A stretch of 64,000 nucleotides of DNA from Bradyrhizobium sp. 138 (GCF_023074075.1 NZ_JADPKT010000094.1:1-64000), one strand, 5' to 3'. Positions 8,848 to 17,508 are shown, counted from the first letter of the stretch. Numbers and translations: made by a program. Notes: generated by a model from the sequence alone, not told the origin.

Positions 8848-9150
8848 CTACGCCGTTGCGTCGATCATCTCGATCGGCGTTGCCGTCACCTCGCCACCAG
8901 AGACTTGCCGTGTCATCGCCGAATAGGCCTTGAAGAAGTCGCGCGATTGCAGCGTTTTCTGCGCGTCCTCGTCGGCGACGCTGGCGAGGTGGAAGTAGTG
9001 GCCATCGTCGCGATTCTTCAGCACGCGATAGCCGATCCGCCCTTTCAGCTCGGGATCGGCGTCGATCGCCTTGATGAAGCGGGCGATCTCCTGATGCCAA
9101 GCCTCGGTGACGCCGTTCCTGAACTCGTATCTGATCATGAAGTGCTTCAT
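8848..9150 (-). CDS. Small dimeric alpha/beta-barrel protein (ABM-like monooxygenase)
   Basis: A 100-residue protein beginning MKHFMIRYEFRNG. Its size, the N-terminal beta strand, the central helix and the sequence LQSRDFFKAYSAM resemble antibiotic-biosynthesis-monooxygenase or EthD-like dimeric barrel proteins. The ATG at 9150 has GGGAG upstream; longer versions run into the divergent regulator's promoter. It is divergent from an HxlR regulator with 139 bp between the two starts, the usual arrangement in which HxlR controls the neighbour. Catalytic role not proven. Confidence 0.7.
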   Translation of the reverse strand: MKHFMIRYEFRNGVTEAWHQEIARFIKAIDADPELKGRIGYRVLKNRDDGHYFHLASVADEDAQKTLQSRDFFKAYSAMTRQVSGGEVTATPIEMIDATA

Positions 9151-9207
9151 GTGACGCTCCCTGTTCGACATGTGCGTCATCATCTGCGGCTCGCGCGCAA
9201 ACCTGCA

Positions 9208-9234
9208 AGTATGGACAAAATTGATAGTATGGAC
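9208..9234. promoter_or_regulatory. Direct repeat AGTATGGAC x2, likely HxlR operator
   Basis: AGTATGGAC occurs at 9208-9216 and again at 9226-9234, exactly 18 bp (just under two helical turns) apart, in the intergenic region between the divergent HxlR gene and its neighbour. HxlR/QorR/YodB-type regulators bind paired sites in such positions. The assignment is inference from location and symmetry. Confidence 0.55.
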
Positions 9235-9289
9235 TTTTTCGCCGTTGCTCCTATCCTCGTGCCGGTTGGATGCGCATGGAGGAGACGAC

Positions 9290-9658
9290 ATGGCAAGGGC
9301 AATGCCGGCGCGCAGCTGTCCGGTTGCGGCCTTTCAGAAGATGATCAGCGGCAAGTACAAGCTCCGCATCGTCTGGGACTTGAAGGACGGCCCGCGCCGC
9401 TATGGCGAGATCCGAAGCGGACTGCTCCGCGGCACGAATGGCAGCGCGGAGATCACTCCGCGCGTGCTCAGCCGCGAGCTGAAGGCGCTGACGGTGAGCG
9501 GCCTGATCGATCGCAAGGACTTTGGCGAGGTGCCGCCGAAAGTCGAGTATCGCCTGACCCGCAAGGGCAAGAGCTTCGTGCCCGTCGTCGCGGCGATCCG
9601 GGAGTGGGGCGAGCGTCACCTCGGCGAGGCGGCGGCACTCACCGAGGCCGCCGAATAG
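9290..9658 (+). CDS. HxlR-family transcriptional regulator
   Basis: A 122-residue winged-helix regulator. It has the HxlR landmarks: a Cys near the N-terminus (ARSCPV), ISGKYKLRIVWDL, PRRYGEIR, ITPRVLSRELKAL as recognition helix and a wing with VPPKVEYRLTRKG. The ATG at 9290 follows GGAGG; an upstream in-frame start at 9170 would overlap the operator-like repeats. The N-terminal Cys suggests control by thiol or electrophile chemistry, as in YodB and HypR, but that is inference. It is divergent from the ABM-like gene. Its stop is separated by 3 bp from that of the convergent MBL hydrolase. Confidence 0.9.
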   Translation: MARAMPARSCPVAAFQKMISGKYKLRIVWDLKDGPRRYGEIRSGLLRGTNGSAEITPRVLSRELKALTVSGLIDRKDFGEVPPKVEYRLTRKGKSFVPVVAAIREWGERHLGEAAALTEAAE

Positions 9659-9661
9659 GGC

Positions 9662-10330
9662 CTACATCGCGCCGGTGATGAACGGATTTGTCATCCGCTC
9701 CTGGCCGATGCTCGAGCCTGCGCCATGCCCGCAGATGAAGCCGACATCGTCGCCGAGCGGCAGCAGCTTTGTCAGAATCGAGTTGATCAACGTGGCGTGG
9801 CTGCCACCGGGCAAATCGGTGCGCCCCACCGAGCCGGCGAACAAGACGTCGCCGACATGGGCAAAGCGCAGTTCCTTGTTGAAGAACACCACGCTGCCCG
9901 GCGAGTGGCCGGGGCAGTGGAAGATCTCGAACGAGAGGTCGCCGATCGACACGGTGCCGCCCTCGGCGAGCCACCGGTCCGGCGCGAAATTGCGCACGCC
10001 GGTCATGCCGAAGCGCGCGCCGCTCTCCACCACGTTGTCGAGCAGGAACTTGTCCGCTTCGTGCGGGCCCTCGATCGGTACTTTCAGCGCATCGCGCAAG
10101 TCGGCCGCACCGCCGACGTGGTCGATATGGCCGTGGGTCAGCCAGATCTTCTCCACGGTGACACCGGTCTGCTTGATCGCGTCCAGGATCTTCGGCACGT
10201 CGCCGCCGGGATCGATCACCACGGCTTTCTTGCTGGGCTCGTCCCAGATGATGGTGCAGTTCTGCTCGAACGGCGTCACGGGAACGATGATCGCGCCCGC
10301 CTTGGATTGGGTGTCGTTTTGCTCGCTCAT
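9662..10330 (-). CDS. MBL-fold metallo-hydrolase (GloB/YcbL-like)
   Basis: A 222-residue metallo-beta-lactamase-fold hydrolase. The metal site THGHIDHVGG is complete, with further ligands in FHCPGHSPGSVVFF, VGDVLFAGSVGRTDLPGG (bridging Asp) and ICGHGAGSSIG. This is the glyoxalase II-like YcbL group, which hydrolyses thioesters such as S-lactoylglutathione or related substrates. Start ATG at 10330; a much longer open frame upstream is only the antisense of the next gene. It converges tail to tail with the HxlR gene. Fold and metal site firm; physiological substrate inferred. Confidence 0.93.
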   Translation of the reverse strand: MSEQNDTQSKAGAIIVPVTPFEQNCTIIWDEPSKKAVVIDPGGDVPKILDAIKQTGVTVEKIWLTHGHIDHVGGAADLRDALKVPIEGPHEADKFLLDNVVESGARFGMTGVRNFAPDRWLAEGGTVSIGDLSFEIFHCPGHSPGSVVFFNKELRFAHVGDVLFAGSVGRTDLPGGSHATLINSILTKLLPLGDDVGFICGHGAGSSIGQERMTNPFITGAM

Positions 10331-10492
10331 GACCTCACAATGCCGATTTTTGCCATGCCGCCAAGCAAAAGATTCGTCTCCGCGCCCGGGAACAACCGTC
10401 ACACGGCCGTCCCAATTTGACTGCCAATTTGAACCGGGGCGGCGTTGTCGCGTTCTCCCGCGCACGGCGCAGATTTGGGTGGGTTTTTCGGT

Positions 10493-12091
10493 ATGGCTCA
10501 AAGCAACGAGAATTGGTGGCGCGACGGAATCTTCTATCAGATCTACCCGCGCTCGTTTCAGGATTCGAACGGTGACGGCGTCGGTGATCTCGCCGGCATC
10601 CTGCAGCGGCTGCCCTATGTGAAATCGCTGGGGGTCGATGCGATCTGGCTGTCGCCGATCTTCCCCTCGCCAATGACCGATTTCGGCTACGACATCTCCG
10701 ACTATACCGGCATCGAGCCGCAGTTCGGCACGATGGAAGACTTCGATGCGCTGATCGCGGCGGTCCATGACAACGGCCTGAAGCTGATCCTCGACCTCGT
10801 GCCGAACCACACTTCCGAGCAGCATCCCTGGTTCGTCGAAAGCCGCGCCTCGCGCGACAATCCCAAGCGCGACTGGTACATCTGGCGTGATCCGGCGCCT
10901 GATGGCGGCGTGCCCAACAACTGGCTGTCCGAGTTCGGCGGCAGTGCGTGGCAGTTCGACGAGGCCACAGGTCAATATTACTATCACGCCTTCCTGGCGC
11001 AGCAGCCGGACCTGAATTGGCGCAATCCGGACGTCCGCGCCGCGATCTACGACGTGATGCGGTTCTGGCTCGAGAAGGGCGTCGACGGTTTTCGCGTCGA
11101 CGTGATCTGGCACCTGATCAAGGACGCCGAATTCCGCGACAACCCGCCAAATCCTCATTACGTCGAGGGCCGGCCGCCGAACGAAAGGATCATGACGCAA
11201 TATTCCACTGATCAGCCGGAGGTGCACGACGTGATCGCGCAGATGCGGCGCGTCACCGATGGGTACGGCGCCCGCGTGCTGATCGGCGAGATCTATCTGC
11301 CGCTGCATCGTCTCATGGCCTATTACGGCAACGACCTCACCGGCGCGCAGATGCCGTTCAATTTCGCGCTGCTCTCGACGTTCTGGAGCGCGCGCTCGAT
11401 CGAGAAGATCATCGAGGATTACGAGAAGGCGCTGCCGCGCGGCGCCTGGCCGAACTGGGTGCTCGGCAACCATGATCGCCCGCGTGTGGCGAGTCGCGTC
11501 GGGCCGGAACAGGCCCGGGTCGCCGCCATGCTGCTGCTGACGCTGCGCGGCACGCCGACGCTCTATTACGGCGATGAGATCGGTATGCACCAGGTGGCCA
11601 TCGCGCCGGAGGATGTCCAAGATCCCTTCGAGAAGAACGTGCCCGGCATCGGCGTCGGCCGCGACGGCTGCCGCACGCCGATGCAGTGGGATTCTTCCCA
11701 GTTCGGCGGTTTCTCCGCGGTGCGGCCGTGGCTGCCGCTGCCGGAGCATTATGTGCGTGACAACGTCGTCAACCTCGAAGCGGATGCGCGCTCGATCCTC
11801 AATCTCTACAGGCGCCTGATCGACTTGCGACAGAGCTGTCCGCCGCTGGTGGCGGGCGAATATCATCCGATCGCGGCGCAAGGCGATCTGCTGATCTTTC
11901 GCCGCGTGCTCCAGGGCAAGGCGGTGATCGTGGCTCTCAATCTCGGTGCGGAGCCGATCGCGGTGACGGCCAGCGCGATAAAGTTCGGCAGCAGCATCTT
12001 GCTGTCGACGTTCCTGGATCGCGAGGGCGAGCGGATCGAGGGCGTGCTGAATCTACGTGGGAATGAGGGAGTGGTGGTGGTGTCAACGTAA
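10493..12091 (+). CDS. GH13 alpha-glucosidase (oligo-1,6-glucosidase-like)
   Basis: A 532-residue glycoside hydrolase family 13 enzyme. Conserved blocks run in order: WWRDGIFYQIYPRSFQDSNGDGVGD in pieces at the start, DLVPNHTS, GFRVDVIWH (nucleophile Asp), LIGEIYLP (acid/base Glu) and LGNHDRPR (transition-state Asp), followed by a beta-sandwich C-terminal domain. It should release glucose from alpha-linked oligosaccharides in the cytoplasm; no signal peptide is seen. The ATG at 10493 gives a normal N-terminus; an upstream TTG at 10445 adds non-family sequence. It converges on a second GH13 enzyme 78 bp away, suggesting a shared alpha-glucan or trehalose job. Confidence 0.92.
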   Translation: MAQSNENWWRDGIFYQIYPRSFQDSNGDGVGDLAGILQRLPYVKSLGVDAIWLSPIFPSPMTDFGYDISDYTGIEPQFGTMEDFDALIAAVHDNGLKLILDLVPNHTSEQHPWFVESRASRDNPKRDWYIWRDPAPDGGVPNNWLSEFGGSAWQFDEATGQYYYHAFLAQQPDLNWRNPDVRAAIYDVMRFWLEKGVDGFRVDVIWHLIKDAEFRDNPPNPHYVEGRPPNERIMTQYSTDQPEVHDVIAQMRRVTDGYGARVLIGEIYLPLHRLMAYYGNDLTGAQMPFNFALLSTFWSARSIEKIIEDYEKALPRGAWPNWVLGNHDRPRVASRVGPEQARVAAMLLLTLRGTPTLYYGDEIGMHQVAIAPEDVQDPFEKNVPGIGVGRDGCRTPMQWDSSQFGGFSAVRPWLPLPEHYVRDNVVNLEADARSILNLYRRLIDLRQSCPPLVAGEYHPIAAQGDLLIFRRVLQGKAVIVALNLGAEPIAVTASAIKFGSSILLSTFLDREGERIEGVLNLRGNEGVVVVST

Positions 12092-12096
12092 ACTAT

Positions 12097-12139
12097 CGTC
12101 CCGGATCGTCGCACGCTTGAAGTGCGCTTGTCCGGGACG
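12097..12139. terminator. Stem-loop CGTCCCGGA / TCCGGGACG between convergent genes
   Basis: A 9-bp inverted repeat (12097-12105 and 12131-12139) with an inner GCAC/GTGC hairpin directly follows the alpha-glucosidase stop. There is no T run, so it is either a repeat-derived terminator or simply a short copy of the GGGACGAC repeat type seen at the window start. Confidence 0.5.
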
Positions 12140-12169
12140 ACAGCGGTGTGGAGGCAGCGAAGGGCTAGA

Positions 12170-13870
12170 TCACCCCGGATGCCTCTTCCCTCGCACCGTG
12201 TTGTCGTCGATATCACTCCGCTTCAAGAGATAATCCAGCCCGCCGACCCGGTACCAGCGATACCCGTAGGGCTCCAGCACGACGCGATGCTGGCCGCGCT
12301 TGTCGACGCGGCTGTGGTCTTCCGCAAGCAGATTGATCAACAGCTTGCCGGCCTCGCCTGACAGCCCGGTCGAGAACGCGATCTCGCGCGGCTTCTCGTC
12401 GAGATTGTGCACGAACAGCACCGAATTGTTGCGCCAGTCGTAGCGCATGATGAACACGGCGGGATCGCGCACCGGAATGATGGCGAAATCGCCCCAGCCG
12501 ACCTCCGGCACTTCTTTCCGCATGCGGACGATGCGCTCGGTCCAGTTCAGCATGGAATTGGGATCGCGCCGCTGCTTGGCGACGTTGACGTGCGGATAGC
12601 CGTACGGTCCCTTGTCGATGACGGGGCAGGCCGGCCTGTCGCTCTTGGTGAAGCCGGCATGCGGCTCGGTCGACCAGTGCATCGGCGTACGCGCGCAATT
12701 GCGCTCGGGCAGCGAGAGGTCGTCGCCCATCGCGATCTCGTCGCCATAGCGGATCACGGGCGTTCCCGGGAGCGTGCACATCAGGCTGTAGGCGAGCTCG
12801 AGCCGCCTGCGGTCGCCGCCCAGCATCGGCGCGAGGCGGCGGCGAATGCCGCGGTCGTAGAGCTGCATATCCTTGTCGGGGCCGAATGCTTTGAACACGG
12901 CATCGCGCTGCGCCTTGGTCAGGCGGCCGAGATCGAGCTCGTCGTGATTGCGCAGGAACAGGCCCCATTGCGCCGTGGCCGGCCGCGGCTTGGTCGCCTT
13001 CAGCGCCTTCGCCAGCGGGCGTGAATCGGCGGAGGCCAGTGCATAGAACAGGTGCTGGTTGACGTGGAAGTTGAACATCATGTGCATGCGGTCGGCGTCG
13101 CGGCCAAAGTACTCCATGTCCGTCTTGGGCAGCACGTTGGCCTCGGCGAGGATGATGGCGTCGCCCTGCCGCCATTGCAGGAATTCGCGGAACGCGCGCA
13201 GCATGTCGTATTGCTCGACCGGCGTCTTCACCTTCGCGCCCTTGGTCGCGATCACGAAGGGCACGGCGTCCATGCGGAAGCCGGAGACGCCGAGCTGGAT
13301 CCAGAAGCCCATGATCTTGAGAATTTCCGCCTGCACGTACGGGTTCGACGTGTTGAGATCGGGCTGGAAATCGTAGAAGCGGTGGAAGTAGTAGGCGCCG
13401 GCTTCCTTGTCCCGCGTCCAGGTCGATTTCTGCACGCCGGGAAACACCATGCCCTTGTTGGCATTGGCCGGCTTCTTGTCGGACCACACATACCAATCGC
13501 GATAGGGCGAGGCCTTGTCGCGCCGCGCCTCCTTGAACCAGTGGTGCTGGTCCGATGTGTGGTTGACGACGAGGTCGATGATGATACGGATGCCGCGCTG
13601 CTTGCAGCCATGGGCAAACTCGACGAAATCGCCGAGCGTGCCGTAGCGGGCATCGACGCTGTAATAATCGGCGATGTCGTAACCGTCGTCGCGGCCCGGC
13701 GAGGTCTGGAATGGCATCAGCCAGATCGTGGTGATGCCGAGGCCGTGCAGATAGTCGAGCCGGCGCAGCAGGCCCTTGAAATCGCCGATGCCGTCGCCGT
13801 TGGCGTCCATATAGGAGCCGACGGACAGGCAGTAGATCACGCCGTTCTTGTACCAGAGATCGTCGATCAT
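12170..13870 (-). CDS. GH13 trehalose synthase-like alpha-amylase family enzyme
   Basis: A 566-residue GH13 protein. Landmarks are LWYKNGVIYCLSVGSYMDANGDGIGD in sections, DLVVNHTSDQHHWF, GFRMDAVPF (nucleophile Asp), ILAEANVLPKTD (acid/base Glu) and LRNHDELDLGRL (stabilising Asp). The LRNHDEL form is characteristic of trehalose synthase (maltose alpha-D-glucosyltransferase) and relatives, which interconvert maltose and trehalose. No maltokinase domain is fused at the C-terminus. The ATG at 13870 fits the family start; the upstream open frame is antisense to mmcB. It converges with the other GH13 gene. TreS versus another glucan hydrolase is not settled by sequence alone. Confidence 0.85.
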   Translation of the reverse strand: MIDDLWYKNGVIYCLSVGSYMDANGDGIGDFKGLLRRLDYLHGLGITTIWLMPFQTSPGRDDGYDIADYYSVDARYGTLGDFVEFAHGCKQRGIRIIIDLVVNHTSDQHHWFKEARRDKASPYRDWYVWSDKKPANANKGMVFPGVQKSTWTRDKEAGAYYFHRFYDFQPDLNTSNPYVQAEILKIMGFWIQLGVSGFRMDAVPFVIATKGAKVKTPVEQYDMLRAFREFLQWRQGDAIILAEANVLPKTDMEYFGRDADRMHMMFNFHVNQHLFYALASADSRPLAKALKATKPRPATAQWGLFLRNHDELDLGRLTKAQRDAVFKAFGPDKDMQLYDRGIRRRLAPMLGGDRRRLELAYSLMCTLPGTPVIRYGDEIAMGDDLSLPERNCARTPMHWSTEPHAGFTKSDRPACPVIDKGPYGYPHVNVAKQRRDPNSMLNWTERIVRMRKEVPEVGWGDFAIIPVRDPAVFIMRYDWRNNSVLFVHNLDEKPREIAFSTGLSGEAGKLLINLLAEDHSRVDKRGQHRVVLEPYGYRWYRVGGLDYLLKRSDIDDNTVRGKRHPG

Positions 13871-14011
13871 GCGCCGATAGCCTCGGGTGGTTCCGCCGAG
13901 GTGCGGCGGCTGCGTGATAAGTGCGTGGGGAAGGGGAGGTTCCGTGCCTCGTCCGGTCGCGCCATGCCCGCCTGGAATGACGCGCAGAATGGAATCGGCT
14001 AATCTCCGGGC

Positions 14012-14500
14012 ATGGACAACACCGCCCGCATCGCCCTCGTGCCGCCACCCGATCGCCGCCAGTCGGAGACCGCGCTCGCGATCGCGCGCGGCACATCCCG
14101 GCTCCTGCGTTCGCTCGGCTTCTCCTGCATCAGCGAATTGCCGCTGCCCTCGGGCCGGCGTGCCGATCTCGTGGCATTGAACGAACGCGGCGAGATCTGG
14201 ATCGTCGAGATCAAGTCGTCGGTGGAGGATCTGCGCGCCGACCAGAAATGGCACGAATACCGCGCCCATTGCGACCGGCTGTTCTTCGCCTTCACCCAGG
14301 ATCTGCCCTGCGAGATCTTTCCGCAAGACACCGGCCTGATCGTCGCCGACGCCTATGGCGCGCACATGCATTGCGAAGCGCCCGAGCACAAGCTCGCCGC
14401 GGCCACGCGCAAACAGATGACGGTGCGGTTCGCGATGGCGGCAGCCTTGCGCATCAACCGCCTGGTCGACCCGCAGGGGCACGCCGAGTTTTGGGAGTAA
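14012..14500 (+). CDS. mmcB: MmcB family DNA repair protein
   Basis: A 162-residue protein of the MmcB (DUF1052) family found in alphaproteobacteria. The conserved core has a nuclease-like pattern, with GRRADLVAL, then IWIVEIKSSVEDLRAD, then WHEYRAHCDRLFFAF. The D...E-x-K arrangement resembles the PD-(D/E)XK fold, which suggests a DNA-processing role. In Caulobacter MmcB is damage-induced and linked to the ImuABC translesion pathway. The ATG at 14012 follows TCCGGGC, a weak ribosome site. It is divergent from the TreS-like gene. No LexA box was clear to me in the 141-bp gap. Confidence 0.88.
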   Translation: MDNTARIALVPPPDRRQSETALAIARGTSRLLRSLGFSCISELPLPSGRRADLVALNERGEIWIVEIKSSVEDLRADQKWHEYRAHCDRLFFAFTQDLPCEIFPQDTGLIVADAYGAHMHCEAPEHKLAAATRKQMTVRFAMAAALRINRLVDPQGHAEFWE

Positions 14501-14518
14501 CGGCGCCCCAAACGCAGG

Positions 14519-14614
14519 TGCCGTAGGTGGGCAAAGCGTAGCGTGCCCACCACCTCTATCCAATGCAGACAGATCGTGGGCACGGCGCTGCGCGCCTTTG
14601 CCCACCCTACGGCA
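14519..14614. repeat. Intergenic palindromic repeat, family A
   Basis: Starts TGCCGTAGGTGGGCAAAGCG and ends TTTGCCCACCCTACGGCA, so its termini are near-perfect inverted repeats. Inner arms GTGCCCAC and GTGGGCAC make a second stem. It fills almost all of the gap between mmcB and the regR stop, where both genes converge. Confidence 0.85.
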
Positions 14615-14617
14615 TCG

Positions 14618-15196
14618 TTACCTCGGCGCGCGCTTGGCCAAAATCCGCTGCAGCGTGCGGCGGTGCATGTTCAGCCGCCGCGCCGTCTCCGAGACGTTGC
14701 GGTTGCACATCTCGTAGATGCGCTGGATGTGCTCCCAGCGCACGCGGTCGGCCGACATCGGGTTGGCCGGCAGCTCGGATTTCTCCGCGCTGGTCGACAG
14801 CAGCGCCGCGACGACGTCGTCGGCATCCGCGGGCTTGGAGAGATAATCGATCGCGCCCATCTTCACCGCGGTGACGGCGGTGGCGATGTTGCCGTAGCCG
14901 GTCAGCACGATCGCGCGCGCATCCGGGCGCTTCTTCTTCAGCGCCGAGACCACGTCGAGGCCGTTGCCGTCGCCGAGCCGCAAGTCAACCACGGCATATG
15001 CGGGCGCCGCCTTGCCGATCTGCGCAAGTCCGTCCGAGACGGTATCGCATGACGTCACGTCAAAGCCCCGTGTCTCCATCGCGCGCGAGAGCCGCTCCAG
15101 GAACGGCTTGTCGTCCTCGACGATGAGCAGCGAGCGGTCGGTCTGTTCGTTCAGTTCGGCGATGGCGTTCAAGGTGTTGTCCTTTTTCCAGCGCAT
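14618..15196 (-). CDS. regR: RegR/ActR/PrrA-type redox response regulator
   Basis: A 192-residue response regulator. The receiver domain has the acidic pair in IVEDD, phospho-acceptor Asp in VVDLRLGDG, Thr in VLTGYG and Lys in YLSKPAD. The C-terminal Fis-type helix-turn-helix NVSETARRLNMHRRTLQRILAKR is nearly invariant in the RegA/ActR/PrrA/RegR group. It is phosphorylated by RegS (next gene upstream, 79-bp gap, same strand). In Bradyrhizobium RegR activates fixR-nifA and other redox-controlled genes. The ATG at 15196 is used; a TTG at 15172, eight codons later, is an alternative. Family firm. Confidence 0.95.
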   Translation of the reverse strand: MRWKKDNTLNAIAELNEQTDRSLLIVEDDKPFLERLSRAMETRGFDVTSCDTVSDGLAQIGKAAPAYAVVDLRLGDGNGLDVVSALKKKRPDARAIVLTGYGNIATAVTAVKMGAIDYLSKPADADDVVAALLSTSAEKSELPANPMSADRVRWEHIQRIYEMCNRNVSETARRLNMHRRTLQRILAKRAPR

Positions 15197-15275
15197 TTAC
15201 ATATGGCGTCGCAATCGGTCGATGCCAAGGCGGCAAATAGTCGATCGGCGCCGTTGTGCGACGCAAGGTCGCGCC

Positions 15276-16598
15276 CTATCCTATTGTTTCTTCGAGGGTC
15301 TCGATAGCCTCAAAACGCTGTCTCGGCCAAGTGATCTGAACCACCGCGCCGTGTTCCGGAAAGATCCGGTTGGTAAACGAGACCCTGGCGCCGGTGCGTT
15401 CGAGCAGTGTGCGCGCGATGAACACGCCCAATCCGAGGCCGCGCCGTTCACCGCTGCCATCATCCTGGCTGCGCCGCCGCGACAGATAGGGCTCGCCGAT
15501 CCGGTTGAGGATATCAGGGGGAATGCCGGGGCCGTCGTCGGAGATCACGAGCTCGATAATGTCCTTGTTCCACCACGCGTTCACCTCGACGGTGGTGCGA
15601 GCGAAATCGACCGCGTTCTCGACGATGTTGCCGACGCCGTAGAGGATCGCCGGATTGCGCGAGCCGACGGGCTCGGCCACGGCGGCGACCGCGATCCGCA
15701 CCTTGATCTCGACGCCGAAATCGCGGTGCGGAGCCACCACCTCCTCGATCAGCTCCGACAGCTTCATGCGGTCGAACGGTGCGCCGGTGGAGGAGAGCTG
15801 GGTGATCTTGCTCAGAATATCCCGGCAGCGCTGGGTCTGCTCGCGCAGGGTCTTCAGGTCGGCGGCAAAACTGGCGTCCGTCACCGTCTTTTCCAACTCG
15901 CGCGAGATCAGGAAGATCGTGGCGAGCGGCGTGCCGAGCTCATGCGCGGCTGCAGCTGCGAGTCCGTCGAGTTGAGTGAGATGCTGCTCGCGCGTCAGCA
16001 CCAGCTCGGTCGCGGCCAGCGCGTCCGCGAGCTTGCGCGCCTCTTCCGTCACCTGGAACGAGTAGAGGCTGGTGACGCCGATCGCGAGCGCGATCGAGAG
16101 CCAGACGCCGACGAGATAGATCGGCGGCAGCACCAGCGGATCGTCGGACTCCCAGGGCAGCGGCAGGTGGTAGAAGAACAGCACCGAGGCGCAGGCTACC
16201 GCAAGCAGGCCGAGGCCGAACGTGAAGCGCGCCGGCAGCGCCGTGGCCGAGATCAGCACCGGCGCGAGGAACAGGAACGAGAACGGGTTCTGCAGGCCCC
16301 CCGTGAAGAACAACAGGCCGGCCAGTTCCACGATGTTCAGCGCGAGCAATCCGGCCGCCTGCATCGGCTCCAGCCGCTGCATCGGATTGGCCGCGGTCTG
16401 GAGTCCCAGATTGAGCGCCGCCGACAGGGCGATGATGCTGACGCAGGGGACGATCTCGACGTTGAACTCCAATCCCTGCGCCACAATGAAGATTGCGGCG
16501 AGCTGGCCCAGCACCGCGAGCCAGCGTAGCCGCAGGATCGTGTCCAGGCGGATATGCCGCTGCGCGTGGCGGAAGTTGGAGGCGGCAATTTCGGTCAT
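15276..16598 (-). CDS. regS: RegS/ActS/PrrB-type redox sensor histidine kinase
   Basis: A 440-residue integral-membrane kinase. Six hydrophobic segments occupy about residues 25-190 and include GGLQNPFSFLFL, the motif that in RegB binds ubiquinone. The H box is AAAAHELGTPLATI and the ATPase domain has NIVENAVDFA and SDDGPGIPP. A Cys in QRCRDIL, just after the H-box helix, matches the position of the redox-active Cys of RegB. It phosphorylates RegR according to respiratory redox state. I prefer the ATG at 16598; a GTG at 16631 would add 11 residues. It is divergent from the ABC exporter by about 106 bp. Confidence 0.95.
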   Translation of the reverse strand: MTEIAASNFRHAQRHIRLDTILRLRWLAVLGQLAAIFIVAQGLEFNVEIVPCVSIIALSAALNLGLQTAANPMQRLEPMQAAGLLALNIVELAGLLFFTGGLQNPFSFLFLAPVLISATALPARFTFGLGLLAVACASVLFFYHLPLPWESDDPLVLPPIYLVGVWLSIALAIGVTSLYSFQVTEEARKLADALAATELVLTREQHLTQLDGLAAAAAHELGTPLATIFLISRELEKTVTDASFAADLKTLREQTQRCRDILSKITQLSSTGAPFDRMKLSELIEEVVAPHRDFGVEIKVRIAVAAVAEPVGSRNPAILYGVGNIVENAVDFARTTVEVNAWWNKDIIELVISDDGPGIPPDILNRIGEPYLSRRRSQDDGSGERRGLGLGVFIARTLLERTGARVSFTNRIFPEHGAVVQITWPRQRFEAIETLEETIG

Positions 16599-16704
16599 AT
16601 CGGCCAATGTGGCGGTGCCTTCCAAGGTCACAAACGCTGGGCTCGCGGAACCACCGGATTACAAGCCTTGCGCTCCCTGCCGCAATAGCAGAAGAACGGT
16701 CAGC

Positions 16705-17508
16705 ATGACCGAGAATGACAAGGCTTCAAGTCGGCCGACTGTCGCGGAGCGCAGTGCGTCCGCGGCGATCACGGTCGAACATCTCGTCAAGGTCTACAAG
16801 CAGACCCGCGCCGTCGACGATATCTCGTTTTCGCTGCCGCGCGGCAGCATCACCGGGCTGCTGGGCGGCAACGGCGCCGGCAAGACCACCACGATCGCGA
16901 TGATCATGGGCCTGGTGCTGCCGACCTCCGGCCGCGTGCAGGTGCTCGGCCATCGGATGCCCGCGGAGAGCGCGGCCGTGCTGGGGCGGATGAACTTCGA
17001 GAGCCCCTATGTCGACATGCCGATGCGGCTGACGGTGCGGCAGAACCTCACCGTGTTCGGCAAGCTCTATGCGGTCAAGCACCTCGCCGGCCGCATCGCC
17101 GAGCTCGCGGACGATCTCGATCTCACCGAATTCATCGACCGCGCCAACGGCAAGCTGTCCGCCGGGCAGAAGACCCGCGTTGCGCTTGCCAAAGCGCTGA
17201 TCAACCAGCCCGAGCTGCTGCTCCTGGACGAGCCGACCGCCTCGCTCGACCCCGATACCGCCGACTGGGTGCGAGCGCATCTGGAGCGCTATCGCAAGGA
17301 GAACAACGCCACCATCCTGCTGGCATCGCACAACATGCTCGAGGTCGAGCGGCTCTGCGACCGCGTCATCATCATGAAGCGCGGCCGCATCGAGGACGAC
17401 GATACGCCGGAGGCGATCATGGCGCGCTACAACCGCACCACGCTGGAGGAGGTGTTTCTGGACGTCGCGCGCGGCCGCGTGAACGGGGTGAAGGAGGCGG
17501 CAAGGTGA
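16705..17508 (+). CDS. ABC transporter ATP-binding protein (exporter type)
   Basis: A 267-residue ATPase. Walker A is GGNGAGKTTT, the signature is LSAGQKTRVALAKAL, Walker B is LLLLDEPTASLDPD and the switch His is in LLASHNM. The architecture matches DrrA/ABC-2 type exporters that pair with a permease such as the next gene. The ATG at 16705 follows AGAACGG. The intergenic spacer to the permease contains a palindromic repeat, but the two genes are co-directional and doubtless one unit. Cargo unknown. Confidence 0.92.
   Translation: MTENDKASSRPTVAERSASAAITVEHLVKVYKQTRAVDDISFSLPRGSITGLLGGNGAGKTTTIAMIMGLVLPTSGRVQVLGHRMPAESAAVLGRMNFESPYVDMPMRLTVRQNLTVFGKLYAVKHLAGRIAELADDLDLTEFIDRANGKLSAGQKTRVALAKALINQPELLLLDEPTASLDPDTADWVRAHLERYRKENNATILLASHNMLEVERLCDRVIIMKRGRIEDDDTPEAIMARYNRTTLEEVFLDVARGRVNGVKEAAR

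Noticed and set aside
9662-11881. Long minus-strand frame making the MBL hydrolase a 739-residue protein
   Set aside because: The extra ~517 residues are antisense to the GH13 gene; the hydrolase begins at ATG 10330 with a normal family N-terminus.
12170-14605. Trehalose synthase-like protein extended to 811 residues
   Set aside because: The extension overlaps mmcB in antisense and has no family match; ATG 13870 gives the usual start.
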